49,767 nucleotides of DNA from CAZOKZ01 sp964580585 (GTDB lineage Bacteria; Sumerlaeota; Sumerlaeia; SLMS01; JAHLLQ01), in contig CAZOKZ010000032.1 in the NCBI GenBank assembly GCA_964580585.1, forward strand, positions 1-49,767, in the 5' to 3' direction. Shown one piece after another: positions 15,993-23,657 of the stretch. How positions within the stretch are numbered: position 1 is the first letter of the stretch; each line of letters begins with the position of its first letter. A model generated the notes under the pieces. The model was not told the DNA's origin and ran no database searches. It worked only from the letters and a program-made list of their open reading frames with translations. The position numbers and the translations under genes are program-made.

Positions 15993-16517
15993 TCAATACT
16001 GCGGATCGCCGTAATCGTATTCGCCCGGGGGCGGATAGTCGTAGGTTTCCTCGGATTCGTAATCCGGGCCCAACGGTGCGTAGTCGTCCCACAAAACTCG
16101 CGTACTGGGAAAGTATAAGTCTCCCCACGCCATGTCTTCCTTCAGCCACGGACTGACGCCATACGCAAAATTCGGCCAGATCGATCGGCACACGATGTAA
16201 TCCACCGCGCCGCACACTCCCGACAGGCTCTTGAACAGCAACCAACTGACATCGTAGCCAATATTGAAATTAAATCCGCTCTTCAGATTCCACCCGACGT
16301 TCGCGTTGGGCGCTTTCGCCGCGTGAGATTGGTCGGCAATGTATTCGCAGCCGTTGGTTAATGAAACCACCGGGGCATCCACCACATCGCGCACAACCGT
16401 CAACGGGGTCAGAATCGCTTTGCCGGTGGTATTGAGTTGATAGGTCGAACAACCCGTCGAAATCACCACCACCATGAAACACAACATGCACTTCCACCAT
16501 GCCGGATAGTTTGCCAT
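15993..16517 (-). CDS. lipoprotein of unknown function
   Basis: A 174-residue protein with a type II signal peptide: a positively charged start, a hydrophobic core, and a lipobox ending STGC at about residues 20-23. ATG 16517 has GGAGG ten bases upstream. The mature part carries a stretch (about 38-60) common in short lipoproteins that contain TPLTVVRDVVDAP, then aromatic-rich segments, and ends in an acidic Tyr/Asp/Pro tail. No enzymatic motif is visible. It is encoded alone, convergent with mutS and divergent from the GH13 gene at 16740. An outer-membrane-anchored structural or accessory role is a guess. Confidence 0.7.
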   Translation of the reverse strand: MANYPAWWKCMLCFMVVVISTGCSTYQLNTTGKAILTPLTVVRDVVDAPVVSLTNGCEYIADQSHAAKAPNANVGWNLKSGFNFNIGYDVSWLLFKSLSGVCGAVDYIVCRSIWPNFAYGVSPWLKEDMAWGDLYFPSTRVLWDDYAPLGPDYESEETYDYPPPGEYDYGDPQY

Positions 16518-16739
16518 CTGATTGCGTTCCTCCAGGAAATCGGTGCTGAAAGCCCAAAGAATATCCAGTATTCGATAATTGCCATCCAAAATTGGACAAC
16601 CCTGATCGAGCCTGCTTGACAACCCTAGCAACGACTTTACAGGTGTCGATGTTCTCCATTCGCCACCTGGGTCGAAGAAGGCATAAGTTTGCCCTCTTTT
16701 CCCAGGGGGTCAACACGCTAATCGAGAGAGGGGTAGTCG

Positions 16740-18536
16740 ATGTTCGATTCTGAATGCAAAGTAAGGTTTACGAGGCACTTGTCCACCATTGCCGTGTGGG
16801 CGGTTTTGGTTTGTTTGCTGGGAGGATGTTCAAAATTCACGCTCTCCCAGACCGATTCCCAACCGGTCGTTATCAGCCTCGACGGCTCGTGGAAATTTCA
16901 ATTCGATCCAGACGAAAAAGGTATCGAAGCGGGGTGGCAATCACAGGAATTTGACGATTCCGCCTGGAACACGATGGAAGTCCCCGGCGATTGGGGAGAC
17001 GTGGATGGGATAGGTTGGTATCGCAAACGCATCGATCTCCCCACCGAATTTTTAAACGATGATCGTTATCAACTGATGTTCCGCCAAGTGGATGACGCGG
17101 CTCAGGTTTATCTCAACGGTCAACTGGCAATCGAAAACGACTCCTGGAACACCCCCTTCAACGTCGCGATCAAAGATTACATCGACCCCAACGGGGATCT
17201 GCAGATTGCCGTTCGCGTCGATGATCACGGTGGAAACGGCGGAATACTCCGAAAAGTGGAAATTCGCCGGATCGATAGCCTTCTCGACCTGTACCTTTCC
17301 GACGAGTACGAACTGACCCCGCATTCGACACTCGAAGAAAACGGTTCCACCGTGATGTACTCCGTCTTTGTGCGCAATTTTTCGGAAGAAGGCACCCTCG
17401 ATGCACTGACCGCGCGTTTACCCGAACTCAAAAACCTCGGCGTCAACATGCTGTGGCTGTTGCCCATTCAGGAACTCGGCATTGAGAAACGCAAGGGCCC
17501 CGATGGAAGCCCTTACGCACTCAAGGATTACTACAAAATCGAACCGAGCATCGGCACGGACGAAGATTTCCATGAACTGGTCGAAGCCGCTCACCGCCAG
17601 GACATGCGCGTCATCATCGACCTTGTGGTCAACCACACCTCGCCCGATGCCACCTGGACAAAAGAACACGTCGATTGGTATGAGTTGGACGAAAACGGCA
17701 AACCAAAACCGGAAAATCCATGGTGGGAAGACGTGGTCGATCTGGACTGGGAAAACGCGGAAGTCCAAGAAGCCGTCACCGAGATGATGGAGTACTGGGT
17801 GCGCGAATTCGACATCGATGGTTTCCGATGCGATCATCCCCAGGGCATGCCCATGGAGTGGTGGAAATCGTCGATCGACCGCTTAGAAGCGATTAAACCG
17901 GTTTTCATGTTAGCCGAAAGCAGCGATTTGGAATACCATCTGAATGGTTTCGACCTGACGTATTGTGAAGACGTTCGTAACGGCCTGCACGATATTTTGT
18001 GCGACGAAACGCCTGTCTCGGCGATGGGCGAGACAGTAATTCGCTATATTTACAGTAATCCAAAGGGCGCCACGCAGATGATTTTCCTGGAAAATCACGA
18101 TAAACCGCGCGCGATCAATTATTACGAAACCCCGGAAAAAACAAAAGTTGCCGGGGTATTGATCGCCACGTTGCCCGGCGTGCCTCTGCTCTACACCGGT
18201 ACAGAAGTCGGAGCGAATTACGATCGCAACGAAACGTTCTTCACCCGGGTACCGGTGGATTTCAGCACCGACCCCCACGACATGCGAGAATTCTGGACGT
18301 CGCTCTTTACTATTCGCGCCGCTCATCCGGCGCTTCAAACCGGTGACTTCATCCTGGTGGATGTGGAACCCGCCGACAAGGTTTTTGCCTTCGAGCGCGC
18401 CAAGGGCCGCGATCGAGTTCTGGTCATCGTGAATCTTTCGGGCGATTCGGTGAATGTCAAACTCGATCACCCGCTGAAACCGAAATCGGGAATCGTCCTT
18501 CCCGCTTATGGGTGGGAAATCCTGACGTCCAAATAA
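16740..18536 (+). CDS. GH13 alpha-amylase-family lipoprotein with N-terminal beta-sandwich (copy 1)
   Basis: 598 residues, exported as a lipoprotein (lipobox LLGGC near residue 30). Residues 45-180 form a GH2-like sugar-binding beta-sandwich (DGSWKFQFDP, VPGDWGD, VYLNGQLA). The catalytic GH13 barrel runs from about 200 to 520 with all four conserved regions: DLVVNH (about 293), GFRCD with nucleophile Asp365, an acid/base Glu in MLAES (about 393), and ENHD with the third Asp at about 454. A small C-terminal beta domain follows. Such enzymes cleave or transfer alpha-1,4 glucans outside the cytoplasm. The next gene is a clear tandem paralogue. A GH13 barrel with a GH2-type sandwich in front is less usual than the standard CBM34/CBM48 layout. 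Confidence 0.88.
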   Translation: MFDSECKVRFTRHLSTIAVWAVLVCLLGGCSKFTLSQTDSQPVVISLDGSWKFQFDPDEKGIEAGWQSQEFDDSAWNTMEVPGDWGDVDGIGWYRKRIDLPTEFLNDDRYQLMFRQVDDAAQVYLNGQLAIENDSWNTPFNVAIKDYIDPNGDLQIAVRVDDHGGNGGILRKVEIRRIDSLLDLYLSDEYELTPHSTLEENGSTVMYSVFVRNFSEEGTLDALTARLPELKNLGVNMLWLLPIQELGIEKRKGPDGSPYALKDYYKIEPSIGTDEDFHELVEAAHRQDMRVIIDLVVNHTSPDATWTKEHVDWYELDENGKPKPENPWWEDVVDLDWENAEVQEAVTEMMEYWVREFDIDGFRCDHPQGMPMEWWKSSIDRLEAIKPVFMLAESSDLEYHLNGFDLTYCEDVRNGLHDILCDETPVSAMGETVIRYIYSNPKGATQMIFLENHDKPRAINYYETPEKTKVAGVLIATLPGVPLLYTGTEVGANYDRNETFFTRVPVDFSTDPHDMREFWTSLFTIRAAHPALQTGDFILVDVEPADKVFAFERAKGRDRVLVIVNLSGDSVNVKLDHPLKPKSGIVLPAYGWEILTSK

Positions 18537-18739
18537 ACTTCTGGCGCCGATCGGCTATTTGGCCAAAGCGCCAATTTGTAAAAGCGCTACTACCTAGTCC
18601 GGCAGCCGTGTTCGGCAATGCTTGACAAACCCGTTTCCGATGAGAGAAACAGCTCACTTATATCCGAAATGGGCGACCTGGCCGAGTGGGAGCGACCGGT
18701 TCGCACCGCACACCAAATCATGTGAGAGAAGGGAGTCTT

Positions 18740-20548
18740 ATGGACCACGTCCAATCCACCCAAACGTCCCAATATCCCCGTTTGCGTCAATTGATTGCCG
18801 CAACACTGGCGGGGGTAGCGCTGCTGGTAACCAGCGCCTGCGCCACAAAAGACACCGCCGTTTACGTCCCAGACGAGGACCCGAAGATGAACCTGAACGG
18901 AGAGTGGAAATTCAAATTCGACCCGGGTGACATTGGCCTGGAAAAAGGTTGGCAAAACAAAGGGTATGGCGACTACGACTGGGGGAACATCGAAGTTCCT
19001 GGCGATTGGGGCGATGAAGACGGCATCGGCTGGTACCGCAAATTGGTGATTTTGCCCCCCGAGCTGGTCAACAGCAACGAAGCCAAGCTGATCTTTCATC
19101 AATCGGACGATTCCACTCAAGTTTATCTGAACGGCCAACTGGCCGTGGAGCATCATTCCTGGAACACCCCGTTTTGGGTGGATTTGAAAGATTTTCCCGC
19201 GCCCGACGGGCTTCTTCAGATAGCCGTGCGCGTCAATGATGTTGGCGGCAACGGCGGACTTCTGCAAGGTGTGGAAATTAAGACCGTCTCGAATTTGAGG
19301 GACCTGTTCATCAGCGATCGCTATGCGCAAACCCCCAATACAACACTGGAACAAAACGGTTCGATCGTGTTGTACTCGATGTATGTTCGCAATTTCACAC
19401 CAGAGGGCACCTTTGATGCAGCAACGGAGCGTTTACCCGAGCTAAAAGACCTGGGCATCAATATGATCTGGTGCCTTCCCATTCACGAAATCGGCGTCGA
19501 AAAACGCAAAGGTCCCGATGGCAGCCCCTACGCGATCCGCGATTACCGGAGCCTCGATCCGAACCTGGGAACGAAGGAAGATTTCCGCGAATTCGTCGAT
19601 GCGGCCCACGCTCTTGGCATTCGTGTGATCATCGATTCCGTGATGAATCACATGTCTCCCGACAGCGTTTGGGCCAAGGAGCACCCCGAGTGGTTCCTGC
19701 GCGATGAAAACGGCGTTCCCCGCCCCGACAACGACGGCTGGGAAGACATCGTGGATTTCGACTGGGACAACAAAGACCTTTGGGAACCCGCAACCCAGGC
19801 GCTGGAATACTGGGTGCGCGAGTTCGACATCGACGGTTATCGTTGCGACGTGGCCGACCTGGCACCGGGCGAATGGTGGGGGCAAACACGCGAACGTCTG
19901 ATGGCCATCAAACCGGTTTTCATGCTGGCTGAAAGCCAAACCCCCGATCGTCATCTCGACGGATTCGACATGACGTACAACGAAGGACTGCGGGACAAGA
20001 TCGAACAAGTGTTGAAAGGCGAGGCACCCGCCACGGCAATCAGCGACGAAATGATGAGCCGCGTTTACAGCTTCCCGGAAGGCGCGACGCAGATGATGTT
20101 CGTGGAAAATCACGATAAACCGCGCGCGATCAATTTCTTTGGGGGACCGGAAAAAACCAAGGTCGCTGCGGTGCTGACGGCAACGCTTCCTGGCGTGCCA
20201 CTGCTTTACACGGGCACGGAAGTGGGCGCGACTCCCGACCGCGACGAAACCTTCTTCACCAAAACGCCCGTGGACTTCAGCACCGACCCCCACGGTATGC
20301 GTGAATTCTGGACATCGTTGCTTGCCACCCGCGCGGCGCACCCGGCATTGCAATCGGGCGACTTCGATATTGTCCCCGTCGAACCGAGCGACAAGCTCTT
20401 TGCATTCACCCGCACCAAAGGTTCGGACACCGTGCTCGTTGTGGTGAATTTGTCCAACGAAACGCTGATTGCACACCTCAGCCACCCGTTAGCTTCCGAA
20501 TCGGAAATCACCTTGGCGCCGTACGATTGGACCATTCTGGCAGAATAA
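18740..20548 (+). CDS. GH13 alpha-amylase-family lipoprotein with N-terminal beta-sandwich (copy 2)
   Basis: 602 residues, closely similar throughout to the gene just upstream and so a tandem duplicate. It has a long basic start, a hydrophobic core and a lipobox (VTSAC near residue 34). The GH2-like beta-sandwich covers about 48-190, then the GH13 barrel shows DSVMNH (about 299), GYRCD with the nucleophile near 369, MLAES with the acid/base Glu near 398, and ENHD near 459. ATG 18740 is preferred to an upstream in-frame start because GGGAG lies four bases before it. Differences in the residue after the nucleophile (Val-Ala here, His-Pro in copy 1) and in nearby loops suggest divergent substrate ranges. 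A strong terminator follows. Confidence 0.88.
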   Translation: MDHVQSTQTSQYPRLRQLIAATLAGVALLVTSACATKDTAVYVPDEDPKMNLNGEWKFKFDPGDIGLEKGWQNKGYGDYDWGNIEVPGDWGDEDGIGWYRKLVILPPELVNSNEAKLIFHQSDDSTQVYLNGQLAVEHHSWNTPFWVDLKDFPAPDGLLQIAVRVNDVGGNGGLLQGVEIKTVSNLRDLFISDRYAQTPNTTLEQNGSIVLYSMYVRNFTPEGTFDAATERLPELKDLGINMIWCLPIHEIGVEKRKGPDGSPYAIRDYRSLDPNLGTKEDFREFVDAAHALGIRVIIDSVMNHMSPDSVWAKEHPEWFLRDENGVPRPDNDGWEDIVDFDWDNKDLWEPATQALEYWVREFDIDGYRCDVADLAPGEWWGQTRERLMAIKPVFMLAESQTPDRHLDGFDMTYNEGLRDKIEQVLKGEAPATAISDEMMSRVYSFPEGATQMMFVENHDKPRAINFFGGPEKTKVAAVLTATLPGVPLLYTGTEVGATPDRDETFFTKTPVDFSTDPHGMREFWTSLLATRAAHPALQSGDFDIVPVEPSDKLFAFTRTKGSDTVLVVVNLSNETLIAHLSHPLASESEITLAPYDWTILAE

Positions 20549-20580
20549 CCGGGTTTTTTCCCGATCATCGCGAAACTCCA

Positions 20581-20618
20581 GAGGGGAACGGACATCAATC
20601 CGTTCCCCTCTTGTTCTT
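20581..20618 (+). terminator. intrinsic terminator after the GH13 pair
   Basis: A perfect 12-bp stem GAGGGGAACGGA/TCCGTTCCCCTC with loop CATCAA is followed by TTGTTCTT. It separates the GH13 pair from the O-acetylation genes. Confidence 0.9.
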
Positions 20619-20766
20619 AACACGACGGGATTCGGTTGCCTTTCTGCGCCCCTGTCGGGCCAACTACCGACCGCTTTCTCCGGCGCGACAAGTTGACGAT
20701 CCTGTCAAAGGTATCCAGAATTAGAGCCGGAGGAACGTCCCGCTTCGGGCGTTCGGGGAGCCATCG

Positions 20767-22230
20767 TTGACTTTTACGACGTTTACATTCGCGCTGTTTC
20801 TGGTGATCGTGTTCACCGCCTACTGGGCGATGAGATCACGCACGCGCCAAAATCTGCTGCTCGTCGTATCCAGCTATATCTTCTACGGGTGGTGGGATTA
20901 CAAATTCTGCGCCCTGATGTTGATTTCCAGTCTCGTGGACTATGGAGCGAGCTATAACCTGGGGCGCGACGACCTCTCGTCCGGAAAACGACGAGCCTAT
21001 TTGCTTGCGAGTATCTTCACCAACCTCGGACTGCTCGGTTTCTTCAAGTACTATAACTTCTTTGTCGATTCCACGGCGTCGTTTCTGGCTTCGGCGGGAT
21101 TTCAAATCAACCCGCTCACCCTCGATATTATCCTGCCCGTCGGGATCAGCTTCTACACATTCCAAACGATGGGCTACACGATCGATGTGTATCGCCGACA
21201 CGTGAAGCCGAGTCACAAGTTGATCGATTACCTGGCCTATGTATCGTTTTTCCCGCAATTGGTAGCCGGTCCCATCGAACGCGCAGGCAATTTACTCCCT
21301 CAGTTTTCCAATCCCCGAACATTCCAATATGCGGAAGCAGTCGATGGCTGTCGTCAGATCCTTTGGGGGGCGTTCAAAAAAATGGTGGTGGCCGACAATC
21401 TGGCGCGTTTTGTCGATCCCGCATTTGCCGACCCGACCATGTATTCGGGCAAGCAACTGGCCATCGCGACGGTGTTTTTTGCGTGGCAGATTTACTGTGA
21501 CTTTTCCGGCTACACAGACATCGCCATCGGCACGGCAAAACTGTTCGGTTTCAGGCTGATGCGCAACTTCGCTCATCCATACTTTTCGCAATCCATCGAC
21601 GAATTCTGGCGCCGGTGGCACATCTCGCTTTCAACGTGGTTTCGGGACTATTTGTACATTCCGCTGGGTGGCAGCCGCGTGTCGAAATTCCGCCATATCC
21701 GCAACGTGCTCGTCACGTTTGTGGTCAGCGGTTTCTGGCACGGAGCCTCGTGGAACTTTGTCATTTGGGGCGCAATTCACGGCATGGCGGTGTTGCCCAC
21801 GCATTTCCTTTCAACCGATCAAGCCAAGGCGGCGTCTCGCGGAACGCCCGGCGGCGAGCGGTTGATTCCTTCGATCAAAACTACCGTCAAAATAGGCGTG
21901 ACTTTTTTCGTCGCGTGCGTGGGTTGGGTATTTTTCCGCGCCCAGGGTTTCGACAACGCCTTGTTGATTTTGAAAAAAATCTTCACCTGGAGCAGTGTCG
22001 ATGCGGGAAAAACGCAATTACAGTTAGTCGGTTTTCTGACCAAATACCAGATGGTTTCGCTGCTGATCGGCATGATCGCTGCCGAATGGATGATGCGGCG
22101 ACATGCGCATGCGCTGGCGCTCGATCGTTTGCCGCGCTTGATGCGTTGGATGACGTACTCGGCCATAGTTTGGCTGATATTCTACTATGGAACGTACTTG
22201 AATGGACAATTCATCTACTTCCAATTCTGA
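20767..22230 (+). CDS. MBOAT-family O-acyltransferase, AlgI-like
   Basis: 487 residues with about ten membrane helices. It matches membrane-bound O-acyltransferases of the AlgI/DltB type: an early YIFYGWWD, a PQLVAGPIER motif near 165, an FCDFSGYTDIAIG-like stretch near 245, FWRRWHISLSTWFRDYLYIPLGG near 280, and the putative catalytic His in SGFWHGASWNF near 325. These proteins carry acetyl groups across the membrane to an extracytoplasmic transferase that acetylates a polysaccharide. The start is TTG at 20767 with GGGGAG six bases upstream. The next gene overlaps by 29 bases and encodes a SGNH-like partner, the normal AlgI-AlgJ/X style arrangement. Confidence 0.92.
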   Translation: MTFTTFTFALFLVIVFTAYWAMRSRTRQNLLLVVSSYIFYGWWDYKFCALMLISSLVDYGASYNLGRDDLSSGKRRAYLLASIFTNLGLLGFFKYYNFFVDSTASFLASAGFQINPLTLDIILPVGISFYTFQTMGYTIDVYRRHVKPSHKLIDYLAYVSFFPQLVAGPIERAGNLLPQFSNPRTFQYAEAVDGCRQILWGAFKKMVVADNLARFVDPAFADPTMYSGKQLAIATVFFAWQIYCDFSGYTDIAIGTAKLFGFRLMRNFAHPYFSQSIDEFWRRWHISLSTWFRDYLYIPLGGSRVSKFRHIRNVLVTFVVSGFWHGASWNFVIWGAIHGMAVLPTHFLSTDQAKAASRGTPGGERLIPSIKTTVKIGVTFFVACVGWVFFRAQGFDNALLILKKIFTWSSVDAGKTQLQLVGFLTKYQMVSLLIGMIAAEWMMRRHAHALALDRLPRLMRWMTYSAIVWLIFYYGTYLNGQFIYFQF

Positions 22231-23170
22231 GTTACGACTGTTCGTCAAACGAGCAGGCGTTTTCATCGCCGTGCACGCGATTGTCATCGCGGCGTTCTTC
22301 CTGTACGCCCCATGGCACAAGACAGGTTTCCTTTCCGCCGCTCTCGACAAAGAAAGACTTTTCATCACGCAAAAACCCCCACGCATTGTTACCGTGGGAG
22401 GATCAAACGTGGCATTCGGCATCGACAGCCAAATTCTAAACGACGAACTCGGCGCCAACCCGGTGAACCTTGGTTTGAACGGAACGTTCTGCATGGACTA
22501 CATGTTGAACCAGGTTCGCAATCTGTCGGAAGAAACCCCTAACGCCCAAGGCGATATCATCATCCTGTCGTTTGAATATCAGCACTTCGAGAAATTCGTT
22601 GGCTTGGGGAGTATCTTCCGCGACATCGTCACCATCGATCCTCATCTGATACGTCACACAGGCAAACGCGACGTGAAGAGTATCCTGGACAACGGATGGA
22701 ACATGGTTGGTGAGACATTAAGATTTTCGCTCAGCAAATCAGCCAAAGAGACGCCTCCCATTCCACCGTATTCGCGCGACGCATTTAATTATTACGGCGA
22801 TATTAAACATCAATACATGACCCAATCGGTGGGAGGCGCCTATAAAGAGTTTCAACTTCATGCAACGCGCTACTCCATCGACGATGCAATCGAACGAATG
22901 AACGATTTTGCCGATGAAATGGAAGCCCGAGGCGATGAGGTTTATTTTCTGTTTCCGGCGATTTCCGATTACACGTATAATTTGCATCAAGTTCAAATCG
23001 ATAAAATCGGCGCGCGAATTTTGGACAAAGCCACCTTTCCCGTTTTAAACACACCGCAGGAAGCCATCCACCCGGCGGACGAATTCCTCGATTCGCCATA
23101 CCACCTTACCAACTTCGGGCGCGAAAAACATACGCGAGATTTAATCGCGGCATTGCGCGGACAAAAATAA
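22202..23170 (+). CDS. SGNH-like extracytoplasmic O-acetyltransferase partner (AlgJ/AlgX-like)
   Basis: 322 residues with one N-terminal membrane helix (about 14-37) and the rest outside the cytoplasm. VTVGGSNVAFGID near 65 looks like block I of the SGNH hydrolase fold, with the nucleophile Ser in GGSN. DSPYHLTNFGR near 300 supplies the distal Asp-x-x-His pair. Proteins of this kind take acetyl groups from the MBOAT partner and put them on an exopolysaccharide. The ATG lies inside the last 29 bases of the MBOAT gene, so the two are translationally coupled. The polysaccharide substrate is unknown; alginate is only the best-studied example. Confidence 0.78.
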   Translation: MDNSSTSNSELRLFVKRAGVFIAVHAIVIAAFFLYAPWHKTGFLSAALDKERLFITQKPPRIVTVGGSNVAFGIDSQILNDELGANPVNLGLNGTFCMDYMLNQVRNLSEETPNAQGDIIILSFEYQHFEKFVGLGSIFRDIVTIDPHLIRHTGKRDVKSILDNGWNMVGETLRFSLSKSAKETPPIPPYSRDAFNYYGDIKHQYMTQSVGGAYKEFQLHATRYSIDDAIERMNDFADEMEARGDEVYFLFPAISDYTYNLHQVQIDKIGARILDKATFPVLNTPQEAIHPADEFLDSPYHLTNFGREKHTRDLIAALRGQK

Positions 23171-23240
23171 TTCTCCTCCTTGTTCGGGCAAGAATATCCT
23201 TGCGCAATTCCCCCCGCGCCCCCCACAACCTCGCCCATGC

Positions 23241-23446
23241 AATCGGTCTGCGGCTGGCCCCAAAGTGCTGGGCTGGCGGCGGCGTAAAAGGGAACCCGGT
23301 GTAATTCCGGGACTGCCCCGCAGCGGTGAACGGGAACGAAAGCCACGATCAAGCACTGGTTCCACCCTGGAACTGGGAAGCAGTGGCCGGTAGGAACGCT
23401 CGGCACGTGTCCGAGCCAAGCCCGTCAGTCCGAAGACCTGCCGATT
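23241..23446 (+). promoter_or_regulatory. cobalamin riboswitch aptamer
   Basis: The conserved core of the B12 riboswitch is easily read: AAAAGGGAACCCGGTGTAA, then TCCGGGACTGCCCCGCAGCG, the long peripheral stems, GGGAAGCAGTGG, and the closing GTCAGTCCGAAGACCTGCC. The outer stem P1 pairs AATCGG (23241-23246) with CCGATT (23441-23446). It lies upstream of the secreted PQQ-propeller gene, which it should switch off when cobalamin is plentiful. Confidence 0.95.
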
Positions 23447-23486
23447 GTGAACGACCAACGGCTTTCGCGGGAGAGCGGTCGGCAGG
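23437..23486 (+). promoter_or_regulatory. expression-platform hairpin that competes with riboswitch P1
   Basis: CCTGCCGA (23437-23444), the 3' side of the aptamer, is exactly complementary to TCGGCAGG (23479-23486). The two pairings cannot exist together, so this looks like the switching helix that links ligand binding to the downstream terminator. Confidence 0.7.
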
Positions 23487-23511
23487 CAAACGGGTGTCTT
23501 ACGCCAATTTT

Positions 23512-23538
23512 CCGGGCAAAACCGCGCCCGGCGTTTTT
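23512..23538 (+). terminator. terminator of the cobalamin riboswitch
   Basis: CCGGGC and GCCCGG form a 6-bp stem around AAAACCGC, followed by CGTTTTT. It lies 65 bases after the aptamer and 120 bases before the gene, as expected for transcriptional control. Confidence 0.7.
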
Positions 23539-23657
23539 CCTCCTTCCAATTATTTCCCATTCGCAAGCCGTTCATCGCCCGAGGAAGCGCGAACGCGTAT
23601 CTTGACGCGTGGCGACATTCCTCCGGCCCACACTTCACACTCCTTCGAGGGAAAGGA

